Origin: Nitrospiraceae bacterium
GTDB taxonomy: Bacteria; Nitrospirota; Thermodesulfovibrionia; UBA6902
Length of the DNA: 64,000 nt
Direction: 5' to 3'
Assembly: GCA_003599275.1 (NCBI GenBank)
Contig: QZJG01000015.1
Location: 1 to 64,000, forward strand
Positions 24,555 through 31,378 of the stretch are shown here, piece by piece. The translations under genes were made by a program, and so were the position numbers. Position 1 is the stretch's first letter. Every line of letters starts with the position of its first letter. Below the pieces are notes generated by a model. That model made no database searches, had not been told where the DNA came from, and saw only the letters and a program-made list of their open reading frames with translations.

Positions 24555-24903
24555 CTTTGAACTGAACCGGGAAGAACGAATGATCATAGATATACTACAG
24601 ACCTGCAAAGGCAAAGAAGCCGCGATACTCGGGGCAAAAATAGCCGACCTCACCGGCATAACATATGTTGAGGTCAGACAGACGATCAGCCACCTGGTCA
24701 ATGAGCACCACTGCCGGATAGCCTCATGCTCCCGAGGCTATTATGTCCCCATGACTCCGGATGAAGTTGACGCTGCATATAAAAGCATGCGCCACCGGGG
24801 GATATCAATACTCGTCCGAGCTGCGAATCTGCAAAAGATATCGCTCGAAGAAGTTTATCAACAGGGGAAGCTTGAATTTGAAGGGGGATTAAATGTTCTT
24901 TAA
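24535..24903 (+). CDS. Small winged-helix-like early protein (122 aa)
   Basis: EERMIIDILQTCKGKEAAIL, IADLTGITYVEVRQTISHLV and CRIASCSRGYYVPMTPDEV fit a winged helix; such proteins occur often in phage middle regions. Overlaps both neighbours. Likely DNA-binding; role unknown. Confidence 0.55.
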   Translation: MDQITFDFELNREERMIIDILQTCKGKEAAILGAKIADLTGITYVEVRQTISHLVNEHHCRIASCSRGYYVPMTPDEVDAAYKSMRHRGISILVRAANLQKISLEEVYQQGKLEFEGGLNVL

Positions 24904-25141
24904 TTGGCCCTTTAAAAAACGCAAGACAACCGGGAAGGTAACTCCTCCGACGCCGTGGCCGGAGACTCCAGATGCTGATCCTACATGGGATGCCTTCCGC
25001 CGGGCGGACGGGGATTGGTGCTGTAAGGTTTTTCAGCGGATGATTAAAGACGGAGTACCGCACATAACTGTCCAGACGCCGGAGAGGGACGTGATTGTGA
25101 TGGCGATTAGATATTGTCCGAGGTGTGGGAGGAAGTTGTAA
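24893..25141 (+). CDS. Small protein with C-terminal CxxC (82 aa)
   Basis: MFFNWPFKKRKTTGKVTPPT, then a Trp/Cys-containing core (RADGDWCCKVFQRMIKDGVP) and C-terminal YCPRCGRKL. Possible zinc site. Function unknown. Confidence 0.5.
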   Translation: MFFNWPFKKRKTTGKVTPPTPWPETPDADPTWDAFRRADGDWCCKVFQRMIKDGVPHITVQTPERDVIVMAIRYCPRCGRKL

Positions 25142-25143
25142 AT

Positions 25144-25356
25144 ATGTCGAGCAAAAGACGACTACGAAGGAAGGAATGTGAAAGCAAGAAAAAATATTTG
25201 ACGCTTGATCATGCTTACTCTCATGTTCGGCTGTTAAAAAAGAAGGGCGACATTGTTAAGCCCTATAAATGCAGTTTTTGTGGAGCATGGCACTTGGGTC
25301 ATCAGCGTATGAAGGCGATGGGGATAACTAATACATGGAAGCACATAGCGAGATAA
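25144..25356 (+). CDS. Zinc-ribbon protein of the YKCSFCGAWHLGH type (70 aa)
   Basis: ATG at 25144; the track starts upstream in the previous gene. RLRRKECESKKKYLTLDHAY then YKCSFCGAWHLGHQR: one Cys in the N-terminal part plus CxxC and His near the end. Small proteins with this Cys-His pattern are common in phages (recalled); nucleic-acid binding is likely. Confidence 0.6.
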   Translation: MSSKRRLRRKECESKKKYLTLDHAYSHVRLLKKKGDIVKPYKCSFCGAWHLGHQRMKAMGITNTWKHIAR

Positions 25357-25422
25357 CATCTGGATGAGGGATGCCCGAAGACAGCAAATGAATAATATCA
25401 ACAATAAAACATCAATAGCAGT

Positions 25423-25457
25423 GGAATGCCGGAAACAAGACCTGTGCAGGGCATTCC
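25423..25457 (+). promoter_or_regulatory. Stem-loop GGAATGCC/GGCATTCC in the leader of the 25496 gene
   Basis: Perfect 8-bp stem with a 19-nt loop in a 139-bp gap, followed by CCTTTTTTTGGAGG, the ribosome site of the next gene. Could be an attenuator or translation control element. The rest of 25357-25495 holds no gene. Confidence 0.4.
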
Positions 25458-25495
25458 TCTCGATCTATTGGTTATCCTTTTTTTGGAGGTAGACA

Positions 25496-25954
25496 GTGAT
25501 AGCTATTAAAAAGAGCCAGACAGCAGACACAAGATCGTGTGACTTTTCAACGGTCACAAAGGAACAACTTGAGGCAAGCAGTTATCAGCATATAGGTGAC
25601 GTGAATAAGGGAATATTCTTCTTCAAGACCTTACTTACTGATGCCGGTTCAAAACATGATAACGATAAAATAACAAAGCTTGACCATTTCCATGCTGACT
25701 TTATCACAGGATTCCAGCAGACAGGCTGGTGGGACAATCACCGGAAGATAACACGGCACCATCTAACCGCCGAGGACGGGATCCCCGAAGATGTGAATCT
25801 CATTGACGTGCTGGAAATGATAGCAGATTGCGTTATGGCTGGCATGGGCAGAACCGGGAGTGTCTACCCTCTAACCATCAATCCTGACGTGTTGAAACGT
25901 GCAGTAGATAACACAATGGAGTTATTAAAAAGCCAGATAGTCGTAGAAGGATAA
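25496..25954 (+). CDS. HD-like phage protein (DUF5662-like)
   Basis: 152 aa, GTG start after TTTGGAGGTAGACA. AGSKHDNDKITKLDHFHADF, WWDNHRKITRHHLTAEDGIP and VNLIDVLEMIADCVMAGMGR show an ordered set of His and Asp (HD, HH, D) that would fit a metal-dependent HD-type hydrolase. Similar proteins are widespread in phages with no known substrate. Confidence 0.55.
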   Translation: MIAIKKSQTADTRSCDFSTVTKEQLEASSYQHIGDVNKGIFFFKTLLTDAGSKHDNDKITKLDHFHADFITGFQQTGWWDNHRKITRHHLTAEDGIPEDVNLIDVLEMIADCVMAGMGRTGSVYPLTINPDVLKRAVDNTMELLKSQIVVEG

Positions 25955-25977
25955 CAAAGAATTGAGGGAACCAGACC

Positions 25978-26322
25978 ATGAAGGATAACTGTATACCTAA
26001 GAAGGATACGCAAACCCGACACGTCGGCAACGCTAAAAATGCGCCCTCTGGTCTGGTTTCCTCTCCAATGTCTGGTTATATGAACAAATCTCCATATGCA
26101 GTAACGTACATCTGTGAAAAGTGTGGAGAGCCATATACCTGCAACGAGTGGGATGTAATACAGGTCTTGAATCAATATGGCTTTGGCTTCTCTGGAACCG
26201 ACACGGTAAAACTGTGCCTCGATTGTTTCGAGGGAATGTGTCTCTGGTGGGAAGCATATTTTGATGACCCAGAAAATCAAGCCGAGTTTAAATTTATCAT
26301 GGACATGGGGTTACACATATAA
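25978..26322 (+). CDS. Zinc-binding-like protein of unknown function (114 aa)
   Basis: YICEKCGEPYTCNEWDVIQV and KLCLDCFEGMCLWWEAYFDD give two CxxC pairs around 40 residues apart. Its stop codon lies inside the start of the first leader element (TATAAC), so the element may have inserted at or replaced the original end of this gene. Confidence 0.55.
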   Translation: MKDNCIPKKDTQTRHVGNAKNAPSGLVSSPMSGYMNKSPYAVTYICEKCGEPYTCNEWDVIQVLNQYGFGFSGTDTVKLCLDCFEGMCLWWEAYFDDPENQAEFKFIMDMGLHI

Positions 26323-26691
26323 CACACAAGTTGAGTGACGAGGCGCATGAAAAATAATAACTGGCATAAAGGCGATTTGAGCGTGAACGGGATGCACAGG
26401 CAGAAAAGTGACCTGTGCGACTCGTTCAGCTCGAACGCTTTGTTATACACGGCCTTCTTTATCAGCCACTTGACAGCCCTGGCGCTTTCGTTATATTCTG
26501 AAAGCGTTCAGTGTTTGAGGGCCATCCCTCCGGCCATCGTGGTAACACGGAAAGCGAGGTGTTTTAGTTTTTACGGGCTAAGTCAGCCCGAGTGTTCCAC
26601 TAACCGCGAGGCGTGGACGGCTCTCAAACGCCGGAACAGCACTCGGGTCATTTTTTTGCCCGGTAATGTTCAAAGTTTGAGGAGGTATGTC
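26318..26691 (+). ncRNA. Structured leader RNA A (riboswitch/attenuator-like) before the first BRO-N module
   Basis: 374 nt, repeated at 27992-28359. Visible helices: outer TATAACA/TGTTATA; a bulged TTGAG-TGA-CGAG helix; GCACAGG/CCTGTGC; CGCTTTC/GAAAGCG; CGTG-GTAA-CACG; GGGCT/AGCCC; and CCCGAGTG/CACTCGGG followed by TTTTTTT, which looks like an intrinsic terminator. CTCAAAC (26623-26629) in that stem's loop is complementary to GTTTGAG (26675-26681), which overlaps the GGAGG ribosome site, making a pseudoknot. GGGCT/AGCCC shares CCC with the terminator stem, so they compete. An open frame crosses the leader, but copy-to-copy changes are mostly non-synonymous, against coding. Confidence 0.65.
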
Positions 26692-26952
26692 ATGTGCATA
26701 CACAAGCCTGAAATCCGTCCGGGTCTCGGAGGGATAATTGATCACATCGATGTAATCAACGAAGTTAAGGATAAACTCACGCCTATCTTTTCCATGATAA
26801 TCTTTGCGGAGGAGCTTAACCCTCTTTGCGGAGAACTGCTTACCAATAAAGACTTGAGCTATCTCGGACTGCTTATGCGGGATATGCTCGATGAAGCATG
26901 GAAAGCGACAGACGGAATATATGAAATTTTTAAGAAGGAGGTAAAAGCATGA
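26692..26952 (+). CDS. Small helical protein of BRO-N module A (86 aa)
   Basis: ATG at 26692 with GAGGAGGT upstream; the 205-aa track ORF wrongly runs back through the leader. IIDHIDVINEVKDKLTPIFS and LGLLMRDMLDEAWKATDGIY are amphipathic helices. Ends KKEVKA and overlaps the next start (ATGA). Its counterpart in module B (28360) has the same layout and ending (VKEVRA) with low identity. May partner the downstream regulator. Confidence 0.65.
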   Translation: MCIHKPEIRPGLGGIIDHIDVINEVKDKLTPIFSMIIFAEELNPLCGELLTNKDLSYLGLLMRDMLDEAWKATDGIYEIFKKEVKA

Positions 26953-27647
26953 AAGAGATAACGACAATGAACAAAGAGACAGTTCCGATTCTTCTTCTGA
27001 GAGACAATGAGTATGAGGTTTACGGGTACAGGCAGCAGCTTTGCTGTGAAACCGAATACTTAGGTAGGGCACTGGAATATAAGAACCCGGCAGCGAGATT
27101 GAGAGAACTAAAAAGCGACAATCTGGACATGTTTGAGGGCCATGTTTTCCCCGTAAATATGGCCGAGGTTTCGTCGGTTTCAAACCTACGAAACCCCAAG
27201 GGCGGAAGACCCTCAAATTTGTGGGATGAAGATGCGATTGTGGCCGCCTTCATGCTGGCTAAAAAACCCTCTGTTAAGCGGCGCGGACAGAAACTAATTG
27301 CCCGTCTCCGCAAGATGCACGACCAGAAGTTTATCATGACGCAGACCCAGCACGAAAACTACTGGTTCGGCGGCGCGCGCCGGACGCACTGGAAGGAAGT
27401 CCGTGAGCGTGCCCTGAAAGGTGAAAGCTACAGGGACATTGCAGATGCCATGCAGATAAAACGCGACCGGGTATCAAGGGCGGTAAGGTCAATGAGCAGG
27501 GTCGGACTGATAGACCCGCATGAAATCGCCGAAGTCCAGAAGGGGCCTGCGAGCAAGGCAGCGCGTGAGTTGGCTATGACATGGGGACAGCCGACGCTGT
27601 TTGATTATTTACAGGAGGGCACCGATGAAAAAAGAAACCACATGTGA
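26949..27647 (+). CDS. BRO-N/HTH phage antirepressor-like protein, module A
   Basis: 232 aa. N-terminal BRO-N-like domain (ETEYLGRALEYKNPAARLRE, NPKGGRPSNLWDEDAIVAAF) and a C-terminal helix-turn-helix (WKEVRERALKGESYRDIADA, MQIKRDRVSRAVRSMSRVGL). BRO-N proteins are often phage antirepressors or regulators. Begins MKEITTM like its paralogue at 28596, which shares the same domain order but is well diverged. Overlaps the small upstream gene, so the pair is co-translated. Confidence 0.7.
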   Translation: MKEITTMNKETVPILLLRDNEYEVYGYRQQLCCETEYLGRALEYKNPAARLRELKSDNLDMFEGHVFPVNMAEVSSVSNLRNPKGGRPSNLWDEDAIVAAFMLAKKPSVKRRGQKLIARLRKMHDQKFIMTQTQHENYWFGGARRTHWKEVRERALKGESYRDIADAMQIKRDRVSRAVRSMSRVGLIDPHEIAEVQKGPASKAARELAMTWGQPTLFDYLQEGTDEKRNHM

Positions 27648-27945
27648 ACGAAAAGACCGGGAAGCTATAGAGTGGATTGAAAAAGAGGCCGCGAAGTTTG
27701 AACAAATGACCCCTGCGGAGAAAGAAGAAGAGCTGCGCTTTCGGCAGAAGATGTCGATGAGGATGCCGGAGGCTTATCAGGAGTTGGAACGGCAGCTTGA
27801 AGAAATGGAAGAAGAGGGCGAAGCGGTGATTCGTTTTCTTGCGGCAATGGCGTTCAAGTATCCCGTCACCAAAGAGGATATACTTGCTTTTCTCAAAGAA
27901 CGGGGCAACGAGCATTTCTACACGGCTCTGCAAAAGGCGCACTAA
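27625..27945 (+). CDS. Acidic helical protein, last gene of module A (106 aa)
   Basis: ATG at 27625 with AGGAGGGCACCG upstream; track start is 8 codons early. Very Glu-rich coiled coil (MTPAEKEEELRFRQKMSMRM, LERQLEEMEEEGEAVIRFLA). Absent from module B. Function unknown. Confidence 0.55.
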   Translation: MKKETTCERKDREAIEWIEKEAAKFEQMTPAEKEEELRFRQKMSMRMPEAYQELERQLEEMEEEGEAVIRFLAAMAFKYPVTKEDILAFLKERGNEHFYTALQKAH

Positions 27946-27964
27946 AGGTAAAGACGTAAACAAT

Positions 27965-27990
27965 ACGGGGAGGGCGTGAACCCTCCCCGT
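27965..27990 (+). terminator. Hairpin at the 3' end of module A
   Basis: ACGGGGAGGG-CGTGAA-CCCTCCCCGT, 10-bp GC-rich stem, followed directly by the next module's TATAAC. No T-run. The same hairpin with the same loop ends module B. Confidence 0.55.
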
Positions 27991-27991
27991 G

Positions 27992-28359
27992 TATAACACA
28001 CAAGTTGAGTGACGAGGCGCATGAAACATAACAGCAAGCATAAAGACGATTTGAGGGTGAACGGGATGCACAGGCAGAAAAGTGTCCTGTGCGACTCGTT
28101 CTACTCGAACGCTTTGTTATACACGGCCTTCTTCCGCAGCCACTTGACAGCCCTGGCGCTTTCGTTATATTCTGAAAGCGTTCAGTCTGTAAGGGCCCTC
28201 TCTGGCCTCCGCAGGAATGCGGATAGGAGGTTTTTAGTTTTAGGGCTAAGTCAGCCCGAGTGTTCCACTAACCGCGAGGCGTGGACGGTACCTAAAGGCC
28301 GGAACAACACTCGGGTCTTTTTATTGCCCGGTAATGTTCAAACTTTTAGGAGGTGCTTT
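27992..28359 (+). ncRNA. Structured leader RNA B before the second BRO-N module
   Basis: Second copy of the leader. By eye it differs from copy A at 13 of the first 194 positions. Changes in the later part keep pairing: hairpin CCGCA-GGAA-TGCGG replaces TCGTG-GTAA-CACGG (both GNRA loops), and the ribosome-site helix is CCTAAAG with CTTTTAGG instead of CTCAAAC with GTTTGAG. The terminator-like stem CCCGAGTG/CACTCGGG is kept, followed by TCTTTTTA. These compensations argue for function as RNA. Confidence 0.65.
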
Positions 28360-28599
28360 ATGAGCACAGAATTCCGCTGGTACCAACCGCAAACACCAAG
28401 AGAGGCCGCAGACGCTATTGAAAACGTCAAGGCTATTGTCCGCTTTCTCTGTGACAACCTCACGCAGGAAGGATTTAAGCCCGGTTATTCGTACTCACTG
28501 ACAGAAGAAGGCGTAAATGGGCTTTATCAAATCTATAGTCTTATCGAGGATGTCCTCGATGTTTCAAACACCATATTAGTAAAGGAGGTAAGAGCATGA
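28360..28599 (+). CDS. Small helical protein of BRO-N module B (79 aa)
   Basis: ATG at 28360 after TTTTAGGAGGTGCTTT. DAIENVKAIVRFLCDNLTQE and GLYQIYSLIEDVLDVSNTIL mirror the layout of the module A protein. The track ORF of 196 aa runs back through the leader. Overlaps the next gene (ATGA). Confidence 0.65.
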   Translation: MSTEFRWYQPQTPREAADAIENVKAIVRFLCDNLTQEGFKPGYSYSLTEEGVNGLYQIYSLIEDVLDVSNTILVKEVRA

Positions 28600-29234
28600 A
28601 AGAGATCACGACAATGCCGGTGAAAGTGTCAAACGGCAACAAAGCGATTGAAGTCTATGAATATGAAGGCGGCTTCTGTATGACTACGGAGTTTATCGGG
28701 AGATGCCTTGGTTATGCCCATCCCGGACAAAGCATGAGGAAGCTTTTTAACCGCAATAAAGCCGCCCTTGAACCCCATAGGTTTAGCGTCACAGTGACGC
28801 GAAACCCCCAAGGCGGAAGACCCTCGGATTTTTATGATGCAAAGGGCTGCTTAAAGGCAGCAGCTGCAGCCGGATCGTCTCAGGCTAAGAAGTTTCATGA
28901 CCGGCTTGTTGACAAGTTCGCCGAACTGGAAGCTAAGCGAATAGAGCGGATCGAGGCATATTGGTTTGCAGAGAACCGCCGTCCATGGTGGCCGGAGGTC
29001 AGAGAACGAATAATGACAGGTGAGAACTTTCGGCAGATCGCCGAGGCTATGGGACGGAGTACGGCAAGCGTAAGAAATGCCGTTCGCCGAATGATTGAGA
29101 TAGGTATCCTCCAGCCGTTGAGAGCTGCGCAAGCCCTGATTGGTACAACAAGGAAGACCGTTATCCGGTACGGTCGTAAATATATTAAAGATGATCGGCA
29201 GCTCTTTCTTTTTGATGAGCCGCAGACAACCTAA
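28596..29234 (+). CDS. BRO-N/HTH phage antirepressor-like protein, module B
   Basis: 212 aa. BRO-N pattern is clearer here: MTTEFIGRCLGYAHPGQSMR, RNPQGGRPSDFYDAKGCLKA, KKFHDRLVDKFAELE. C-terminal helix-turn-helix: WPEVRERIMTGENFRQIAEA, MGRSTASVRNAVRRMIEIGI. Diverged paralogue of the 26949 protein; both end close to a hairpin and begin MKEITTM. Confidence 0.72.
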   Translation: MKEITTMPVKVSNGNKAIEVYEYEGGFCMTTEFIGRCLGYAHPGQSMRKLFNRNKAALEPHRFSVTVTRNPQGGRPSDFYDAKGCLKAAAAAGSSQAKKFHDRLVDKFAELEAKRIERIEAYWFAENRRPWWPEVRERIMTGENFRQIAEAMGRSTASVRNAVRRMIEIGILQPLRAAQALIGTTRKTVIRYGRKYIKDDRQLFLFDEPQTT

Positions 29235-29249
29235 AGACGTAAACCACAA

Positions 29250-29271
29250 GGGGAGGGCGTGAACCCTCCCC
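29250..29271 (+). terminator. Hairpin at the 3' end of module B
   Basis: GGGGAGGG-CGTGAA-CCCTCCCC, same loop as the module A hairpin, followed by GTGTATAAC. The conserved AAAGACGTAAAC just upstream is also shared. Confidence 0.55.
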
Positions 29272-29310
29272 GTGTATAACAACAGAATATACAAAGCACG
29301 CAAGGTGTAA

Positions 29311-29616
29311 ATGTTTAAAAAGCGAACTAACTACAGCCCAAAATTAAAAGCAATGCGCGAAGCAAAGGAGCAGATCCGGCTCAATGGGCCTGCTCCGGAT
29401 TATCCTCCGGCGCTGCCTCATCTGCGCAGGGAGATCATCGTCAGGGATTATGATTTCGGCCTGGTCGAGCACCGCATTCTCTGCTATGAGTGCGGCAGGA
29501 TCGATTGTTACCGCGTCGAGCTGGATGGTCGGCCCTGGCTGACAAAGCGCGTAGGTTGGGCGCGGCTTCTCCGGGAAGGGCTGGGGAAATTATTTTTGAG
29601 GGTGAAGGCAACATGA
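29311..29616 (+). CDS. Phage protein upstream of mor (101 aa)
   Basis: Basic N-terminus (MFKKRTNYSPKLKAMREAKE), then LPHLRREIIVRDYDFGLVEH and ILCYECGRIDCYRVELDG with three Cys. Overlaps the mor start (ATGA). Proteins like this precede mor in some Mu-like phages (recalled). Function unknown. Confidence 0.55.
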   Translation: MFKKRTNYSPKLKAMREAKEQIRLNGPAPDYPPALPHLRREIIVRDYDFGLVEHRILCYECGRIDCYRVELDGRPWLTKRVGWARLLREGLGKLFLRVKAT

Positions 29617-29918
29617 ACTGGCTCGACGACCTTAAACCGGAAGAGCTCCCTCCTCACTATCAGGAGATGGTGTCAATAATCGGGCTGGAGGCGACAATGA
29701 AGCTGGCGGAGCATTTCTCCAAACAGCCTTTTTACTTTACCGGCCTCGATGAGCTGGTCAGGAAAAAGAAAGAAGATTACATCCGAAAAAACTTCACCGG
29801 CAGCAATCATAATGCCCTTGCACGCGCGACCGGATACGGCAGGCGATGGGTCTATGCCATACTCAGTGCTACGCCGGATGATCGGCAGGCCGACCTATTC
29901 ATAGGGAAAAACTTTTAA
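29613..29918 (+). CDS. mor: Mor-family transcription activator
   Basis: ATG at 29613 gives 101 aa; the track starts 41 codons early. NWLDDLKPEELPPHYQEMVS, IIGLEATMKLAEHFSKQPFY and the C-terminal helix-turn-helix ALARATGYGRRWVYAIL match the Mor/C family. In Mu, Mor turns on middle genes; here, with no separate C gene seen, it probably activates the lysis and late operons directly downstream. Confidence 0.88.
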   Translation: MNWLDDLKPEELPPHYQEMVSIIGLEATMKLAEHFSKQPFYFTGLDELVRKKKEDYIRKNFTGSNHNALARATGYGRRWVYAILSATPDDRQADLFIGKNF

Positions 29919-30071
29919 TTGCTTTTTAATAGACTCTTCTGATACCCTTTAAAAATCCTCAATTGTAAATCCCCTGTTATTTCGTGCACCACTGCACCGG
30001 ACACCTGCGCCTGCACTCCATTAAACTCAATCCATGCTCATAATATTCAACGAGTTTCAACCTCCAGTCTC

Positions 30072-30105
30072 GATGCCCCGCCCGTCCAGCGGGGCATCCC
30101 CTTTT
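30072..30105 (+). terminator. Intrinsic terminator after mor
   Basis: GATGCCCCGC-CCGTCCA-GCGGGGCATC, a 10-bp stem, followed by CCCCTTTT. It separates the early/middle transcript from the lysis and late genes. The rest of 29919-30200 shows no gene and should contain the Mor-dependent promoter. Confidence 0.75.
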
Positions 30106-30156
30106 GATAACGCCGAGGGCAGGCAACCAGCCGCACGCCCGATATCCATTGCACAC

Positions 30157-30184
30157 GTAGGGGCGTATTGCAATACGCCCCTAC
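30157..30184. repeat. 28-bp perfect palindrome GTAGGGGCGTATTG/CAATACGCCCCTAC
   Basis: Perfect dyad of 14 bp arms with no loop, 16 bp before the lysozyme start. Same GTAGGGGCG arm as the elements at 21360 and 35584. May also act as an operator or mRNA hairpin at the head of the late region. Confidence 0.8.
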
Positions 30185-30200
30185 AATTTAGAGATCCACG

Positions 30201-30788
30201 ATGACCCCCTACGAAAAAGCATACTCCGAGACGATGCATATTGAGGGCCTATACTCTGATGACCCGAACGATTTCGGCGGCGAGACGTACAAGGGCATTG
30301 CTCGCAAAAAGAACCCCGACTGGCATGGCTGGGCGTTTATTGATGAAGCCAAGACAAAGCCCGGATTCCCGGAATCTCTCAAGAACAACGCGCTGATCGA
30401 AGAGCTTGTGAAAGATTTTTATAAGGCACATTTCTGGAATCTCGTATGGGGCGACCGCGTATCTGACCTCTCATGCGATGTTGCGGCAGAGATGTTCGAC
30501 ACCGCCGTAAATCAAGGTCCTTACTGGGCCGTGGTCTACCTGCAGCAGTCCCTCAATCTGCTGAATCGCAACGCGACATTATATCCCGACCTCGTCGTGG
30601 ACGGGGTAATCGGGCAGAAATCAATATCGGCATTGCAGACATATCTGAGACGAGATCCTGCACAGATGCTATTGCTCTGGATGAATATCATGCAGGGCGC
30701 ACGCTACGCAGAGATCATGAAAAAAAGCCCGACGCAGGAAGGGTATGCACGCGGCTGGGCCAAGAGAATCAAATTAATAAAATCATAA
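30201..30788 (+). CDS. Endolysin, glycoside hydrolase family 108
   Basis: 195 aa. N-terminal GH108 catalytic part: MHIEGLYSDDPNDFGGETYK with Glu15 as the likely catalytic acid, then GIARKKNPDW and VWGDRVSDLSCDVAAEMFDT. C-terminal peptidoglycan-binding part (DGVIGQKSISALQTYL). Degrades peptidoglycan at lysis. No signal peptide, so release should need the adjacent holin-like protein. Confidence 0.88.
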   Translation: MTPYEKAYSETMHIEGLYSDDPNDFGGETYKGIARKKNPDWHGWAFIDEAKTKPGFPESLKNNALIEELVKDFYKAHFWNLVWGDRVSDLSCDVAAEMFDTAVNQGPYWAVVYLQQSLNLLNRNATLYPDLVVDGVIGQKSISALQTYLRRDPAQMLLLWMNIMQGARYAEIMKKSPTQEGYARGWAKRIKLIKS

Positions 30789-30799
30789 TGGGAGGGCAA

Positions 30800-31378
30800 A
30801 TGGACAGTAAAAATATTCTGCAATCAAAAACATTCTGGGTTAATATCATCGCAGTGCTCGCCATGCTGGCGCAGACGCAGACCGGCTTTATAATCGAGCC
30901 CGAGGCACAGGCGGCAATACTCAGTGTAATCAATATTATTCTCCGGTTTGTAACTAAGTCTCCGGTAGTGTGGGGTAGCGATTCAAACAGTTCAAGCGGC
31001 TCAAGCGGGCTAAACAGTTTAGGCGCATGCCTATTGGCCGTTATGCTGCTGGTGTCCTGCACCTCCCTCAATTCCAACGTTTACAAATACACCGAGGCCA
31101 CCAAGGTCACCGCCGAGGGGATCGCCCGGATCGCCATCAATATGCACAAGGCCGGGACGCTCGATGACAAAAACTATCTGAAGGTCAAGGACACATATGA
31201 GCGCGCCCGGAAGGCCAGCGACGCCGCTATATTTGCGATGCAGGCCGCCCTTGAGGTCGGGCAGGATCCGCGCAGCTCCGAAAACTATAATCTGGCTCTC
31301 GATGAGTCCGTTAAGCTGTTCACAAAGCTCATCGACCTGGCCGTTGATCTCAAACTCATTCAGGGAGGTGGACAATGA
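30800..31378 (+). CDS. Fusion of a holin-like membrane protein with a lipoprotein-like domain
   Basis: ATG at 30800 (GGGAGGGCAA upstream); the track start is far too early. 192 aa. Residues about 1-60 (SKTFWVNIIAVLAMLAQTQT, ILSVINIILRFVTKSPVVWG) look like the small two-helix phage membrane protein near endolysins. After a Ser/Gly linker comes a third hydrophobic stretch with lipobox (LLAVMLLVSCTSLN) and a helical domain like phage lipoproteins usually encoded separately. The frame is continuous, so this is a fusion, or an internal start makes the lipoprotein. Role in lysis likely. Confidence 0.6.
   Translation: MDSKNILQSKTFWVNIIAVLAMLAQTQTGFIIEPEAQAAILSVINIILRFVTKSPVVWGSDSNSSSGSSGLNSLGACLLAVMLLVSCTSLNSNVYKYTEATKVTAEGIARIAINMHKAGTLDDKNYLKVKDTYERARKASDAAIFAMQAALEVGQDPRSSENYNLALDESVKLFTKLIDLAVDLKLIQGGGQ

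Noticed and set aside
26335-26691. Reading the BRO-N leaders as coding (205-aa and 196-aa ORFs in the track)
   Set aside because: Between copies nearly all substitutions in that frame are non-synonymous while RNA helices are kept, and each downstream ATG has a strong ribosome site. The open frame is probably chance.
26578-27216. Minus-strand ORFs of 130-210 aa around 26.6-29.3 kb
   Set aside because: Antisense shadows of the BRO-N genes and leaders; no ribosome sites and no recognisable domains.
26318-28359. Retron or group I/II intron explanation for the leaders
   Set aside because: No reverse transcriptase or intron-encoded protein nearby, and no intron core motifs recognised.
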